Positions 1-9,461 are shown, counted from the stretch's first letter. The stretch: DNA of 64,000 bases from Tuberibacillus calidus DSM 17572 (GCF_000430685.1 NZ_KE387193.1:33917-97916); one strand, 5' to 3'. Made by a program: numbers and translations. The notes: generated by a model not told the origin, from the letters alone.

Positions 1-1154
1 GGTGGGAAGTTATAATGATGCATGAAGCGTTTGGATTCTTCAGTATCCAATCCATCCAGGATTTGCACATCGCCGAGTGCGCCAAGTGTGCAAACGCTTA
101 AAGCTTGAGTTTGTCCCCTTGTAAACAATCCTGAACCATGTGTTCTTGGCAAGATGCCGACCGATGAAGACAACGGGCGGATTTCGTTAATGCGGCGGCC
201 ATCTGGGCGTATGCCATCAACGACAATGGAGCGCCGAACTTCCTCTTTAACGATTTGATGAAGCACATCATTAATTTGGTCAAGTTGTTCGGAATAAGCC
301 TCGTCTTCTTCATAACGGGCCAATATTTCCGATTTCACGCGGTCAATGGCCTCTTCTCGCTCCTGTTTATCCTTCGTGAGAATCGCTTCTTTTAATTTAT
401 CGGTCGCTTCTTCACGGATTTTGGCGGCAAGCGTTTCGTCAGGAACAAATAACTCCACTTCCATCTTTTCCTTGCCAACCTCAGCGACAATTTGTTCTTG
501 AAAGGCAATTAATTTTTTGATTTCTTCATGGCCAAAGAGGATGGCATCAAGCATGACCTCTTCCGGAACTTCTTTGGCACCAGCTTCAACCATATTAATG
601 GCCTCTTTTGTGCCGGCGACAGTAAGGTGGATATCGCTTTTTTCCGCTTGTTCAACGGTCGGATTGATGACAAACTCGCCATCCACACGGCCGACAACCA
701 CCCCGGCAATAGGTCCATCAAAAGGAATATCTGAAATACAAAGCGCTAGTGATGAGCCGATCATCGCCGCCATTTCGGATGAACAATCTTGATCGACACT
801 CATGACCATGCTGACGATTTGCACTTCATTGCGGAACCCTTCTTCAAAAAGAGGGCGAATCGGCCGGTCGATCAAGCGGCTGGCAAGAATCGCTTTTTCA
901 CTTGGCCTTCCTTCCCTTTTTATAAAACCGCCCGGAATTTTCCCGACCGCATATAACCGTTCTTCGTAATTAACGGTCAGCGGGAAAAATGGTAAATCCT
1001 TCGCATCTTTTGAAGCGGTTGCCGTCGACAACACGACAGTATCTCCATATCGGACTAAGACGGCGCCGTTTGCCTGTTTGGCCAGTTCTCCGATCTCAAA
1101 CGTCAACGGCCGGCCAGCCCAGTCCATGGTGTAGACTTTTTTCTGTTGATCCAT
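1..1154 (-). CDS. pnp: Polyribonucleotide nucleotidyltransferase (PNPase), 5' part, truncated by window edge
   Basis: PNPase degrades RNA 3'-to-5' by phosphorolysis and is a main mRNA-turnover enzyme in Bacillales. About 384 N-terminal residues are in the window, roughly half of the usual ~700; the S1/KH C-terminus lies beyond the left edge. The protein starts [17 protein letters not shown] and shows the first RNase PH domain ([25 protein letters not shown] IDRPIRPLF), the helical linker, and the start of the second RNase PH domain ([16 protein letters not shown]). The ATG at 1154 follows an AAGGAG Shine-Dalgarno (SD) sequence with rather long spacing. It lies downstream of rpsO, as in B. subtilis. 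Family identity is certain; only the 3' end is unseen. Confidence 0.97.
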   Translation of the reverse strand, partial: MDQQKKVYTMDWAGRPLTFEIGELAKQANGAVLVRYGDTVVLSTATASKDAKDLPFFPLTVNYEERLYAVGKIPGGFIKREGRPSEKAILASRLIDRPIRPLFEEGFRNEVQIVSMVMSVDQDCSSEMAAMIGSSLALCISDIPFDGPIAGVVVGRVDGEFVINPTVEQAEKSDIHLTVAGTKEAINMVEAGAKEVPEEVMLDAILFGHEEIKKLIAFQEQIVAEVGKEKMEVELFVPDETLAAKIREEATDKLKEAILTKDKQEREEAIDRVKSEILARYEEDEAYSEQLDQINDVLHQIVKEEVRRSIVVDGIRPDGRRINEIRPLSSSVGILPRTHGSGLFTRGQTQALSVCTLGALGDVQILDGLDTEESKRFMHHYNFP

Positions 1155-1424
1155 GTGTTTTCGGAAACTCCTTCCATAAAACTGATCACAAATCCTAGCT
1201 TGGATAAGACGTAACCAATGTAGCTTCCTTAACGGATAGCAAAATCCCAAGGAATATATGATATGCAAAAGATCTCGTGGTATCCATAGTATGTAATAAA
1301 CTTGGCGGTTTTAAAAGATTGTGATGCATAAAGAAACTCAGCTCAGCCAAGCACTTCAAAGCAAAGGCATGGTTGTCATTGACATTTTGCCAGCCTTTTA
1401 AACGTTTTATTTTCTTACCAGTAC
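1155..1424 (-). other. rpsO-pnp intergenic region, probable pnp leader
   Basis: About 270 bases between the rpsO terminator and the pnp start contain no credible gene. Because rpsO ends in a strong terminator, pnp probably has its own promoter here. The best match I found (TTAAAA, 17-nt spacer, TACTAT, near 1290-1318 on the minus strand) is weak. A short palindrome TGTCAATGACA lies near 1373-1383. I see nothing more that I can name. Confidence 0.4.
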
Positions 1425-1455
1425 AAAAAAGCGGGAAAAAAATCCCGCTCTTTTT
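1425..1455 (-). terminator. Intrinsic terminator of rpsO
   Basis: On the minus strand the stem AGCGGGA/TCCCGCT (1430-1436 with 1443-1449) has a 6-nt loop of T and is followed at once by a run of T. It begins two bases after the rpsO stop codon, so it separates rpsO from pnp. Confidence 0.85.
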
Positions 1456-1457
1456 GC

Positions 1458-1727
1458 CTATCGGCGCAAACCGAGTTTATGAATCAAATTGCGATAACGC
1501 GTAACATCGTTTTCGCGCAGATACGTCAGCAGATTTCTCCGCTTACCGACCATTTTTAAAAGGCCGCGGCGCGAAGCGTGATCCTTCTTATGAATGCGCA
1601 AATGCTCGTTCAATTGATTGATTTGTTCCGTCAGGATCGCCACTTGTACTTCCGGAGAACCGGTATCGCCTTCATGAATGGCAAATTCTTTAACGATTTC
1701 ATTTTTGCGTTCTTTCGTTAAAGCCAT
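1458..1727 (-). CDS. rpsO: 30S ribosomal protein S15
   Basis: S15 binds the central domain of 16S rRNA and is a primary assembly protein of the small subunit. The 89-residue product is the family's usual length and carries the signature [19 protein letters not shown] and the C-terminus LINKLGLRR-like LIHKLGLRR. The ATG at 1727 (MALTKERK) is chosen over a GTG three codons upstream, because AGGAGG sits 8 nt before the ATG and overlaps the GTG. The gene lies between ribF and pnp, the conserved order, and has its own candidate promoter and a terminator. Confidence 0.98.
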   Translation of the reverse strand: MALTKERKNEIVKEFAIHEGDTGSPEVQVAILTEQINQLNEHLRIHKKDHASRRGLLKMVGKRRNLLTYLRENDVTRYRNLIHKLGLRR

Positions 1728-1810
1728 CCTTTTCACCTCCTAATTGAATCCCCGTCAGCCCAGCAAGCGTCGGTGAATCGGCATGCCGCGCTGCGGTTAA
1801 TACATACAAT

Positions 1811-1839
1811 AGCATACAACTTTTTTCGGCAAAAAACAA
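1811..1839 (-). promoter_or_regulatory. Candidate SigA promoter of rpsO
   Basis: On the minus strand TTGTTT (1834-1839) and TATGCT (1811-1816) are separated by 17 nt, in the 150-bp gap between ribF and rpsO. The hexamers are fair rather than perfect matches. The expected leader of about 75 nt contains GC-rich sequence that could fold, consistent with S15 autoregulation known in other bacteria, but I see no recognised leader motif. Confidence 0.45.
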
Positions 1840-1880
1840 GACAATGGATGAAATGATCGATAAAGACTGTCAGATTTCGG

Positions 1881-2813
1881 CTAAGCCTCTTGAAAATAAC
1901 GCTTAGCCGCTTCAATATCGCGGTGCATTTGTTGGACGAGATCCTCGCTCCGATCAAATTTCTTATCGTCGCGGAGCCGTTTCAGCCATTCAACTGTCAC
2001 CATTTCCCCATAAATCGTCCGATGAAAATCAAAAAGGAAGACTTCCACGACTGGTTGTTCGTTGTCATAGTATGTCGGCCGCGTACCAATATACCCGGCA
2101 CCTTGGTAAACCTCATCATCTAACATCAAGCGGACGGCATAAATGCCTCTTTCTGGGAACACATAGGGATCAAGCGTCTTAATATTCGCTGTTGGAAAGC
2201 CGAGCGTATTGCCGCGCTTATCGCCGTGCACGACCATGCCTTTAATGCGGTAAGGGCGGCCAAGAAGCGGTCTTGCGCTTTCTACATCTCCAGATTGGAT
2301 GAGCTCTCTGATTTTTGTCGTACTAACTTTCTCATTAAAAAGAGTCACTTTTGGAATGACCGTGACCGTGAACATATTCCGGGAATGTTCTTTCATGGTT
2401 TCCATATTGCCTTGAGCCATTCGGCCATATGTGTAGTCAAAGCCGGCGACAACATGTTTCACATTTAATCCGATGACATAACGATCAATAAAGTCCTGCG
2501 GCGACATCCGGCTCAAGTCATGGTCAAATTTAACAAAATAAACGATATCAACACCAAGCTGCTTCATCAATATGGCTTTTTCTTCTGGCGGGGTTAAGTA
2601 GTCATCCCTTTTACTCATATGTTTTAATACGACGGAGGGATGCGGATGAAAGGTCATCACCGCCGCTTTCATACCATGATCTCGAGCGATTTTCAAAGCA
2701 GTTTGAATCACTTTCTGATGGCCGATGTGAACACCGTCAAAATAGCCTAAGGCCAAAACCAGTTGGTCGGGACGATTTTTTTTGGGCGGTTGCGTCAAGT
2801 GGATGACTTCCAT
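1881..2813 (-). CDS. ribF: Bifunctional riboflavin kinase / FAD synthetase
   Basis: This enzyme phosphorylates riboflavin to FMN and then adenylylates FMN to FAD. The 310-residue protein has the N-terminal nucleotidyltransferase domain (LGYFDGVHIGHQ near residue 26; about 1-180), followed by the flavokinase domain (HGDKRGNTLGFPTANI, about 185-310). The start at 2813 (MEVIHLTQ) is preceded by GAGGTGGG at 7 nt; the four-codon longer frame has no SD. It follows truB by a short gap and probably shares the rimP-nusA-infB transcript, the usual Bacillales arrangement. Confidence 0.96.
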   Translation of the reverse strand: MEVIHLTQPPKKNRPDQLVLALGYFDGVHIGHQKVIQTALKIARDHGMKAAVMTFHPHPSVVLKHMSKRDDYLTPPEEKAILMKQLGVDIVYFVKFDHDLSRMSPQDFIDRYVIGLNVKHVVAGFDYTYGRMAQGNMETMKEHSRNMFTVTVIPKVTLFNEKVSTTKIRELIQSGDVESARPLLGRPYRIKGMVVHGDKRGNTLGFPTANIKTLDPYVFPERGIYAVRLMLDDEVYQGAGYIGTRPTYYDNEQPVVEVFLFDFHRTIYGEMVTVEWLKRLRDDKKFDRSEDLVQQMHRDIEAAKRYFQEA

Positions 2814-2860
2814 GGCGAAACCCACCTCACTTTCTCTCAGGTCTCGTAAGCGAATTGGTT

Positions 2861-3769
2861 CTAGTTTACGACGAATACCTTTTCAGGTTTGATCACATCC
2901 GGTCTTTCGGGATGTACTTGATAAATGGCAAGGCAAACACCCTTTTTATTATAAACCGCCATGCGTTTGTTTTGAAAGTTTTTCGGTAATGGTAGCACTT
3001 TTCCATGCTTGATATCCGCTTCCGTTTTTTCATCGACGATCCAAGATGGAAAAGTCGTTAGCGCCTCCCCAATCGAAACCATCAAGGCACTGACCGTACC
3101 ACTTGCCACCGCTTCTTCAATCTCTTTGAAAGTTAAGCAGTCGGCAAGCTGAAAAGCACCCGAACGCGTGCGCGTTAAAGATTCCATATGTGCTGGAACC
3201 CCTAAGGCTTGACCGATATCGACGGTTAATGTCCGTATGTAAGTACCTTTGCTACACTCCACGACAAAAGGGATGCGTTCCTGAAATTGCTCATCATCGG
3301 AAGCGAGCTCCAAGCGATGAATGGTCACTTTTCGTCGCGGTCGCTCTACCGTTATCCCTTCGCGAGCATATTCATAAAGCCTTTTGCCACGCACCTTCAC
3401 GGCAGAATAAAGCGGGGGGATTTGTTCGATCTCACCGATAAAACGCTGGAACACTTGTTCAATTTCCGAACGATGCCACCCTTTTTGTATCGGGACTTCT
3501 TCAACGATGTCGCCCGAGGCATCTTCTGTGGTCGTCGATTGGCCGAGTTTTATGACACCCCGATATGTCTTGCCATCTTCCGATAAATATTCGGCGATTT
3601 TCGTGGCTTTCCCGATGCACATCGGTAGCACCCCGTCGACATCCGGATCCAATGTTCCGGTATGGCCGATCTTTTTCGTCTTTAAAATCTTTCTGAGCTT
3701 GTTGACACAGTCATGAGAAGTCATGCCTTTAGGTTTATAAAGCGGGATGACACCGGTTAAATCGTCCAT
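2861..3769 (-). CDS. truB: tRNA pseudouridine-55 synthase
   Basis: TruB makes pseudouridine 55 in the T-loop of nearly all tRNAs. The 302-residue protein shows the family start GVIPLYKPKGMTSHD and the catalytic motif GHTGTLDPDVDGVLP with Asp41 as nucleophile. The C-terminal PUA-like part is present. The ATG has AGGAGG 8 nt upstream. It lies between rbfA and ribF as in B. subtilis, with a long hairpin in the 117-nt gap after rbfA. Confidence 0.97.
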   Translation of the reverse strand: MDDLTGVIPLYKPKGMTSHDCVNKLRKILKTKKIGHTGTLDPDVDGVLPMCIGKATKIAEYLSEDGKTYRGVIKLGQSTTTEDASGDIVEEVPIQKGWHRSEIEQVFQRFIGEIEQIPPLYSAVKVRGKRLYEYAREGITVERPRRKVTIHRLELASDDEQFQERIPFVVECSKGTYIRTLTVDIGQALGVPAHMESLTRTRSGAFQLADCLTFKEIEEAVASGTVSALMVSIGEALTTFPSWIVDEKTEADIKHGKVLPLPKNFQNKRMAVYNKKGVCLAIYQVHPERPDVIKPEKVFVVN

Positions 3770-3817
3770 CTGATCCCTCCTTCCGGCTCTGCTTTTAGTC
3801 TCTTAGACGCAAAGAAG

Positions 3818-3878
3818 CTCGGCTCTCCGCGGCATCAAAAAAACCTTCATGTTTTTTAATACCCGGAATAGAGCCGAG
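3818..3878 (-). repeat. Intercistronic hairpin between rbfA and truB
   Basis: A perfect 9-bp inverted repeat CTCGGCTCT/AGAGCCGAG (arms 3818-3826 and 3870-3878) closes a 43-nt loop. The loop itself contains A6/T6 tracts that can pair. No T-run follows on the minus strand, so it is not a typical terminator. It could be a processing or stability element in the operon mRNA. Confidence 0.5.
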
Positions 3879-3886
3879 AGTCTTGA

Positions 3887-4237
3887 TTAATCCTCATTTC
3901 GCTTTAAGTCATGAAGAATTTTGTTAATCCGATTGCCATATTCAACGGATTCATCGATTTTAAAATCGAGTTCTGGCGTCTTTCTGAGTCGGATGCGTTT
4001 GCCGATTTCGGAGCGAATAAAACCTTTTGCTTGGCTAAGCCCTTCCAACGTTTCGGCGATCTTTTCTTCTCCACCGAGCACCGTAATATAGGCTGTTGCC
4101 TGTTGAAGGTCTCCGGTCACATCCACCCCTGTGACCGTGACAAAGCCGATGCGCGGGTCCTTAATGCGATTGCTGATAATATCGCTTAGTTCTTTTTTCA
4201 TCTGTTCGGCCACCCGGCCGATGCGATAATTGGCCAT
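3887..4237 (-). CDS. rbfA: Ribosome-binding factor A
   Basis: RbfA is a cold-shock and 30S maturation factor that binds 16S rRNA. The 116-residue product contains the family block [20 protein letters not shown] followed by [20 protein letters not shown], a KH-like fold, and matches the usual ~117 residues. The ATG at 4237 (MANYRIGR) is chosen because GAGGTG lies 9 nt upstream; the longer frame starts at the GTG inside that SD. It sits between ylxP and truB in the nusA-infB operon. Confidence 0.96.
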   Translation of the reverse strand: MANYRIGRVAEQMKKELSDIISNRIKDPRIGFVTVTGVDVTGDLQQATAYITVLGGEEKIAETLEGLSQAKGFIRSEIGKRIRLRKTPELDFKIDESVEYGNRINKILHDLKRNED

Positions 4238-4255
4238 TTCTTGATCCACCTCGAT

Positions 4256-4537
4256 TCAAAGCCATTCCCAAGTGCTCTTAGCACAGTCCAATTCTTCGTT
4301 TTGATCAATCAACGTGAGCACTTGGCGCAGTTCGTTTTCAGCTACGGTCTTAGATGAGGCGACCGTGACAAAAGCGAGCTCGGCGCGTTGCCAAACATCT
4401 TGAAAGCCGATTTCGGATGCGGCAACGTTAAACCGATTTTTGGCACGCGCTAAGACGCTTTGTATCACCGAGCGTTTATTTTTTAAAGATTGGGCATTAT
4501 AAAGGATGCATTCACACCGCAAAAGGCCGATGATCAT
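4256..4537 (-). CDS. ylxP: DUF503 family protein YlxP
   Basis: This small protein (93 residues) belongs to the YlxP/DUF503 family found next to infB and rbfA in Firmicutes. Its role is not firmly established; the neighbourhood and reports on the family suggest ribosome assembly. Visible features are the conserved start [12 protein letters not shown], the block [23 protein letters not shown], and an acidic-aromatic C-terminus. Its ATG overlaps the infB stop as ATGA, implying translational coupling. Family assignment is secure; function is inference. Confidence 0.92.
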   Translation of the reverse strand: MIIGLLRCECILYNAQSLKNKRSVIQSVLARAKNRFNVAASEIGFQDVWQRAELAFVTVASSKTVAENELRQVLTLIDQNEELDCAKSTWEWL

Positions 4538-6918
4538 CGCTTCACTTCTTCCATCACGAACGCTTCCATCACATCACCCTCTTTAATATCATTGAAATTT
4601 TCAAGGGTAATGCCGCACTCATAACCCGCAGCAACTTCTTTCACATCATCTTTGAAGCGTTTTAAGGTGTCCACTTTGCCTTCGTAAATGACTATGCCGT
4701 CGCGAATGAGACGGATGCCAGCATCGCGGCTGACTTTACCGTCTGTCACGTAACAACCTGCAATGGTACCGATTTTAGAAACTTTAAAGGTCGTGCGCAC
4801 TTCGATTTGACCGATGACTTTCTCAACATATTCAGGATCAAGCATTCCTTTCATCGCGGCTTCCATTTCATCGATCGCATCATAAATGACGCGGTACAAG
4901 CGAATCTCAACCCGCTCTGTTTCTGCGGTCTTTTTGGCATTGGCATCTGGACGCACGTTGAAACCAATTATGATGGCATTGGATGCCGAAGCCAAAATGA
5001 TATCGGATTCCGTGATCGCTCCGACACCGGTATGAATGATGTTGACGCGCACGCCTTCCACATCGATTTTTTGCAAGGCGCCGCTAACGGCCTCAACCGA
5101 TCCTTGAACATCGGCCTTCACAATGACGTTAATTTCTTTGATATGACCTTCTTGGATTTTTTGGAAGAGATCATCTAAGCTGACCTTCGATGACTCATGG
5201 CGTTCGGCAATGCGCTGTTTTTCGGCACGCGCTTCACCGATTTGTCGAGCCTTTTTCTCATCTTCGAACACCATAAACGGGTCACCAGCATTTGGCACAT
5301 CATTTAAGCCGGTAATTTCCACTGGTGTCGATGGCGGCGCAGATTTTACCCGGCGCCCAAGGTCGTTGACCATGGCCCGTACACGGCCATACGTATTGCC
5401 GACAACAATCGGATCGCCGACATTTAATGTCCCGTTTTGCACGAGCAAGGTCGCCACAGGTCCGCGGCCTTTATCTAATTCGGCTTCAATGACCGATCCT
5501 GTCGCTCTGCAATCGACATTTGCTTTATAGTCTTCGACTTCAGCAACAAGCAAGATCATTTCCAGCAGTTCATCGATGCCTTCGCCTTTTAATGCCGAGA
5601 GTTTAACAAAAATCGTGTCGCCACCCCATTCTTCCGGTATCAATCCATGCTCTGTCAGTTCTTGCATGACGCGGTCGGGATTGGCATTTTCTTTATCGAT
5701 TTTGTTCACGGCGACGATGATTGGGACATTGGCCGCCTTGGCGTGGTTGATCGCTTCGACGGTTTGCGGCATGACGCCATCATCTGCTGCAACAACTAAA
5801 ACAGTAATATCCGTGATTTGTGCTCCACGGGCGCGCATCGTCGTAAACGCGGCATGTCCCGGGGTATCGAGGAAAGTGATTTTTTTCCCTTCATGAGTCA
5901 CTTGGTAAGCGCCGATATGCTGTGTAATGCCGCCAGCCTCACCTTCAGTGACGCGTGTATGGCGAATGGAATCAAGCAAGGTCGTTTTGCCGTGGTCGAC
6001 GTGCCCCATAATCGTGACGACCGGTGGCCGCGGAACAGCTGTCGCTTCATCGATTTCCATGCCATATTCTTCAAAGGCGGATTCATCGAACTGTTCTTCT
6101 TCTTCGGCTTTCACACCGTAATCGTCACAGATCAATTCAATGGTATCTTTATCTAAAACTTGGTTTTTTGTCGCCATAATGCCGAGAACCATTAGTTTTT
6201 TGATGATTTCGGTCGCTTGACGACCCAGTTTCTCAGCCAATTCACTGACGGTCAATGAATCGACAAACGTAATTTTTTCCGGTAATTTGATTTCAAGGTC
6301 TTGCCGCGGCGTTTTTGCACGGTCATTGCGGCCGCGCTTCCCTTTATGTTTTTTGTTCGTATTTTGGAATTTTTCTTCCTCTTTAATCGAACGACGCTCT
6401 TTTTTCACTTTTTCCGTCCGTCTCCGGTCGTCATGGCGTGAAGCTTTATCCCCTACCGCTTGAGACCGGCTTTGTACTGCTTGCGCTTTAGGACTTCCGC
6501 TTGGCCGTGAGGCGTTCGGCTTCCGACCATCCGAGTGGTGATTTTTCGCTACTGGCTGATGCTGGCCGCTCCCATTTTGTCGATCATTGCTTGCGGCGGC
6601 ATGATTAGGCCGCGGACGGCGGTTATTGTTCCGAGAATCTGATCCAGAGCCGTGATGATTGGTATGGCGAGCGGTTGCCCGGCCTCGCCCATTGGACGAT
6701 CGGTTGTTTTTTGCTTCGCTTGAAGAGGTTGACTGAGCATGCGTGTTTTTCTCCGCTTGCTGCGGCTTGAACTTTTGCTCCAATGCCTGGATTTCCTCCT
6801 CACCAATCACCGCCATATGGCTAGAGACAGGTTTTCCCATCTCTCGAAGCAGTTCCATGATCCTTTTACTCGATGTATTATTCTCTTTGGCAAATTCATA
6901 AACGCGTTTTTTATTCAT
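4534..6918 (-). CDS. infB: Translation initiation factor IF-2
   Basis: IF-2 is the GTPase that brings fMet-tRNA to the 30S subunit and promotes 50S joining. The 794-residue protein has an N-terminal IF2_N module (about 1-50), a long basic linker rich in Asn, His, Ser and Arg (about 55-215), a second IF2_N module, and the G domain with GHVDHGKTT near residue 305, DTPGHAAF and NKID. The two beta-barrels and domain 3 follow. The linker sequence is low-complexity and probably disordered, which is normal for this factor. It overlaps ylxP by 4 nt. Confidence 0.98.
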   Translation of the reverse strand: MNKKRVYEFAKENNTSSKRIMELLREMGKPVSSHMAVIGEEEIQALEQKFKPQQAEKNTHAQSTSSSEAKNNRSSNGRGRATARHTNHHGSGSDSRNNNRRPRPNHAAASNDRQNGSGQHQPVAKNHHSDGRKPNASRPSGSPKAQAVQSRSQAVGDKASRHDDRRRTEKVKKERRSIKEEEKFQNTNKKHKGKRGRNDRAKTPRQDLEIKLPEKITFVDSLTVSELAEKLGRQATEIIKKLMVLGIMATKNQVLDKDTIELICDDYGVKAEEEEQFDESAFEEYGMEIDEATAVPRPPVVTIMGHVDHGKTTLLDSIRHTRVTEGEAGGITQHIGAYQVTHEGKKITFLDTPGHAAFTTMRARGAQITDITVLVVAADDGVMPQTVEAINHAKAANVPIIVAVNKIDKENANPDRVMQELTEHGLIPEEWGGDTIFVKLSALKGEGIDELLEMILLVAEVEDYKANVDCRATGSVIEAELDKGRGPVATLLVQNGTLNVGDPIVVGNTYGRVRAMVNDLGRRVKSAPPSTPVEITGLNDVPNAGDPFMVFEDEKKARQIGEARAEKQRIAERHESSKVSLDDLFQKIQEGHIKEINVIVKADVQGSVEAVSGALQKIDVEGVRVNIIHTGVGAITESDIILASASNAIIIGFNVRPDANAKKTAETERVEIRLYRVIYDAIDEMEAAMKGMLDPEYVEKVIGQIEVRTTFKVSKIGTIAGCYVTDGKVSRDAGIRLIRDGIVIYEGKVDTLKRFKDDVKEVAAGYECGITLENFNDIKEGDVMEAFVMEEVKR

Positions 6919-6922
6919 ACGT

Positions 6923-7246
6923 TCACCCCCGATGATTTGATTCGATCAATGATTGCAATTTGTCACCGAAACCTCTGTCCGTTATTGCAATGACGACTCT
7001 TTCCGCTTTACCAATCGCCTGACCAAGTGTTTTTCTGTCGGAGCAGACGATGTACGGAACGCCGTAATATTGGCATTTATCGGTGACGGTTTTCATCGTA
7101 CGATTCGAAGCGTCATCCGAAAGTAAAACCAACTTCGCCTGACCTCTCCGAATCGCTTGAATGACGGTTTCCTCTCCTGTAACCACTTTTCGCGCGCGAT
7201 AGGCTAAACCCAATAAAGCTGTCCAGCTTTTATTGTTGTTCACCAT
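6923..7246 (-). CDS. rplGA: L7Ae-family ribosomal protein YlxQ
   Basis: YlxQ (RplGA) is an L7Ae/L30e-fold RNA-binding protein that recognises kink-turns. The 107-residue product shows the family pattern [20 protein letters not shown] and [10 protein letters not shown], followed by YGVPYIV and [15 protein letters not shown]. The ATG at 7246 (MVNNNKSW) has GGAG 8 nt upstream; the longer frame would begin with TTG inside that SD. The gene overlaps the end of ylxR by 17 nt and precedes infB, so the two small genes are probably translationally coupled. Confidence 0.93.
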   Translation of the reverse strand: MVNNNKSWTALLGLAYRARKVVTGEETVIQAIRRGQAKLVLLSDDASNRTMKTVTDKCQYYGVPYIVCSDRKTLGQAIGKAERVVIAITDRGFGDKLQSLIESNHRG

Positions 7247-7514
7247 TGGTTTCTTCTCCAATTAACGATAACATTTCTATAAAAATGCGCTCATCGACAT
7301 CGACGTTTAGATGTTTTGCCAACAAGTTTTTTTTACGGGCTTTTTCAATGCACGCTTTATCTTTTGATAGATAAGCCCCCCGGCCGTTTTTCTTCCCAGT
7401 TGGGTCAAGTGACACCTCACCCTCAGGCGAACGGACGATTCGAAAAAGCTCCCTTTTGTCTTGGGTGTTTCCGCAAGCAATACATTTGCGTATCGGTACT
7501 TTCCTTTGTTTCAT
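7230..7514 (-). CDS. rnpM: YlxR family RNA-binding protein (RNase P modulator)
   Basis: YlxR proteins, recently named RnpM for binding RNase P RNA in B. subtilis, are small basic RNA-binding proteins. The 94-residue product begins MKQRKVPIRKCIACGN and has the core motif DPTGKKNGRGAYLSKDKACI. The start at 7514 is favoured over a GTG four codons upstream because a G-rich SD lies 8 nt before it. It sits between nusA and ylxQ, the invariant Firmicute order. Family identity is firm; the RNase P role is from the literature, not from this sequence. Confidence 0.93.
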   Translation of the reverse strand: MKQRKVPIRKCIACGNTQDKRELFRIVRSPEGEVSLDPTGKKNGRGAYLSKDKACIEKARKKNLLAKHLNVDVDERIFIEMLSLIGEETNGEQQ

Positions 7515-7535
7515 GAGACCAACCACCCCCCACCG

Positions 7536-8795
7536 TTATTGGACATCTTTATCGACATCGGCGGCTAAGCGTTCGGTTTCGTCCATATCCTCCTCAAAAG
7601 CATCAGCATCGCCTCCGGTGTCAGACCATTCTTCATGATCGACTTCATCTCGGTTCACTTCGTCTTGGCCGGCTTCAACATCATTTTCATCATGAAAGTC
7701 TTCGTCGTAATCCGTTTCATCTCTTGATGGCACATTGGCTATTTGGTCAAACAATCCGAGTTCTTCCGCTTCGGACTCACTTTTTATGTCGATTTTCCAA
7801 CCGGTCAGTTTTGCGGCTAACCGAGCGTTTTGCCCGCGTTTTCCTATGGCAAGCGACAATTGATAATCGGGAACGATCACTGTTGTCGCTTTTTCTTCTT
7901 CGTTAACGATGACGCCAAGAACTTTAGCCGGGCTTAAGGCATTGGCGACATATTCAACGGGATCTTTCGACCAATTGACGATGTCGATTTTCTCGCCTTT
8001 CAGCTCTGTGACGATGGCCTGTACGCGAGCACCGCGTGGGCCGACACAGGATCCAACGGGGTCGACTTCCGGATCTTCCGCGTAAACCGCAACTTTGGAA
8101 CGGTCCCCCGCTTCTCGGGCAATGGACTTAATCTCCACTGTCCCATCAAAAATTTCCGGCACCTCTAACTCGAAGAGCCGTTTTAAAAGGCCAGGATGGG
8201 TCCGCGAGACTAAAACCGTCGGTCCTTTCGAAGTATTTTCAACCTTCGTGATGTATACTTTAATGCGATCATGCGGTCGATACGTTTCATTCGGCATTTG
8301 TTCGGATGCTGGAAGGAGCGCCTCAATTTTCCCTAAATCCACATAAATAAAGCGCGAATCTTGCCGTTGCACAATGCCCGTCATAATATCTTCTTCACGA
8401 TCAATATATTCTGAGTAAATCACACCGCGTTCAGCTTCCCGCACGCGCTGGGTCACAACTTGTTTCGCCGCTTGGGCTGCAATTCGCCCAAAATTGCGGG
8501 GAGTCACTTCCTCTTCAACGATGTCACCGACCTCATAATGCGGATTGATGGCTTTCGCTTCTTCTAAAGAGATCTGTAAACGCGGGTCTTCGACTTCCTC
8601 GGTAACTTCTTTTTGCGCGAAGACTTTAAAGGTTCCTGTTGTCTCATTGATATCAACACGGACGTTTTGAGCCTGATTAAAATTACGTTTGTACGCTGAA
8701 ATTAATGCGGCTTCTAAAGCCTCAATTAAAACCTCTTTTTTGATCCCTTTTTCTTTTTCAAGGGCTAAGAGCGCTTCAATCAAGTCACTGCTCAT
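7536..8795 (-). CDS. nusA: Transcription elongation/termination factor NusA with acidic C-terminal tail
   Basis: NusA binds RNA polymerase and promotes pausing and intrinsic termination. The 419-residue protein has the N-terminal domain (about 1-130), an S1 domain (VQRQDSRFIYVDLGKIEALLP region), and KH1/KH2 (GSCVGPRGARVQAIV and LAIGKRGQNARLAAKLTGW). B. subtilis NusA is 371 residues; here about 60 extra residues after residue 358 form a very acidic tail dominated by Asp and Glu. It follows rimP and precedes ylxR. The rimP leader carries a likely NusA-dependent attenuator. Confidence 0.97.
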   Translation of the reverse strand: MSSDLIEALLALEKEKGIKKEVLIEALEAALISAYKRNFNQAQNVRVDINETTGTFKVFAQKEVTEEVEDPRLQISLEEAKAINPHYEVGDIVEEEVTPRNFGRIAAQAAKQVVTQRVREAERGVIYSEYIDREEDIMTGIVQRQDSRFIYVDLGKIEALLPASEQMPNETYRPHDRIKVYITKVENTSKGPTVLVSRTHPGLLKRLFELEVPEIFDGTVEIKSIAREAGDRSKVAVYAEDPEVDPVGSCVGPRGARVQAIVTELKGEKIDIVNWSKDPVEYVANALSPAKVLGVIVNEEEKATTVIVPDYQLSLAIGKRGQNARLAAKLTGWKIDIKSESEAEELGLFDQIANVPSRDETDYDEDFHDENDVEAGQDEVNRDEVDHEEWSDTGGDADAFEEDMDETERLAADVDKDVQ

Positions 8796-8838
8796 TTCAT
8801 GATCCTCCCCTTATAAAGGCATCTTTTTCATTTGCGAT

Positions 8839-9312
8839 TTAATAAAAAATGATGGCCAAACGGGCACTGGCAATTAATTTTACAGGAATATCATACGTCT
8901 TCGTTTTTGTTTTTTCCTGCACCGTGACGGTGACTTGATCGTCATCGGCAGCTTGTAAGACGCCTTCAAAAACGCTTTGACCGTTGACCGCTTCATAGGT
9001 AGTGATTCGGACATTTTTGCCGACGGCTTTTTTATAATCCTCTGGACCTTTCAACGGGCGTTCCGCACCGGGGGATGAGACTTCTAAAAAGTAGGCATCT
9101 TGGATGGGATCTTCCTCATCCAATATCTGCCCGACTTTTTCACTGACCATCGTGCACATATCTAAATCGACCCCTTGCGGCGAATCAATGAAAATTTTTA
9201 AAACCCAGTTCTTTCCTTCTTTCACATATTTAAGGTCGACTAACTCAATATGAAGGTCGTTAAGCGTCGGCTCAATCAGTTGTTTCACCGTTTCGGCAAT
9301 TTTCCCTGCCAA
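8839..9312 (-). CDS. rimP: Ribosome maturation factor RimP
   Basis: RimP assists 30S subunit assembly. The 157-residue product matches the family length and shows the motifs ELVDLKYVKEGKNWVLKIFID and LEVSSPGAERPLK, with the C-terminal SH3-like domain after about residue 90. The start codon is TTG at 9312, supported by AAGGAGGG upstream; no ATG is nearby. It opens the rimP-nusA-infB operon, whose promoter lies about 100 nt upstream beyond a leader hairpin. Confidence 0.95.
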   Translation of the reverse strand: MAGKIAETVKQLIEPTLNDLHIELVDLKYVKEGKNWVLKIFIDSPQGVDLDMCTMVSEKVGQILDEEDPIQDAYFLEVSSPGAERPLKGPEDYKKAVGKNVRITTYEAVNGQSVFEGVLQAADDDQVTVTVQEKTKTKTYDIPVKLIASARLAIIFY

Positions 9313-9353
9313 CTAGAACCGCCCTCCTTCAAAACGAATTTTTGCGGAAAATG

Positions 9354-9377
9354 AAAGAGTGGGAAATTCCCACTCTT
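9354..9377 (-). promoter_or_regulatory. Leader hairpin of the rimP-nusA operon, candidate NusA-dependent attenuator
   Basis: A long perfect palindrome (AAGAGTGGGAA/TTCCCACTCTT) is followed on the minus strand by an interrupted T-tract, TTTCATTTTCC. It lies after a good promoter and before the rimP SD, so it is in the operon leader rather than only a polC terminator. Weak-tract terminators that need NusA fit the autoregulation reported for the B. subtilis rimP-nusA operon. It may also end polC transcripts. Confidence 0.7.
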
Positions 9378-9409
9378 TGGCACGAGCTATTCTCAGTATT
9401 TCCAATAAT

Positions 9410-9438
9410 ACTATAACATAGCCATTTATTATAGGCAA
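9410..9438 (-). promoter_or_regulatory. SigA promoter of the rimP-nusA-infB operon
   Basis: On the minus strand TTGCCT (9433-9438) and TATAGT (9410-9415) are separated by exactly 17 nt. The promoter lies in the 150-bp AT-rich gap between polC and rimP, with initiation expected near 9403, upstream of the attenuator-like hairpin. Confidence 0.75.
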
Positions 9439-9461
9439 ATAGAAATATCCGAAAAATGGTT

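Noticed and set aside
1733..1957. 74-codon minus-strand frame between ribF and rpsO
   Set aside because: It overlaps the ribF C-terminus in another frame and the rpsO promoter; no family resemblance.
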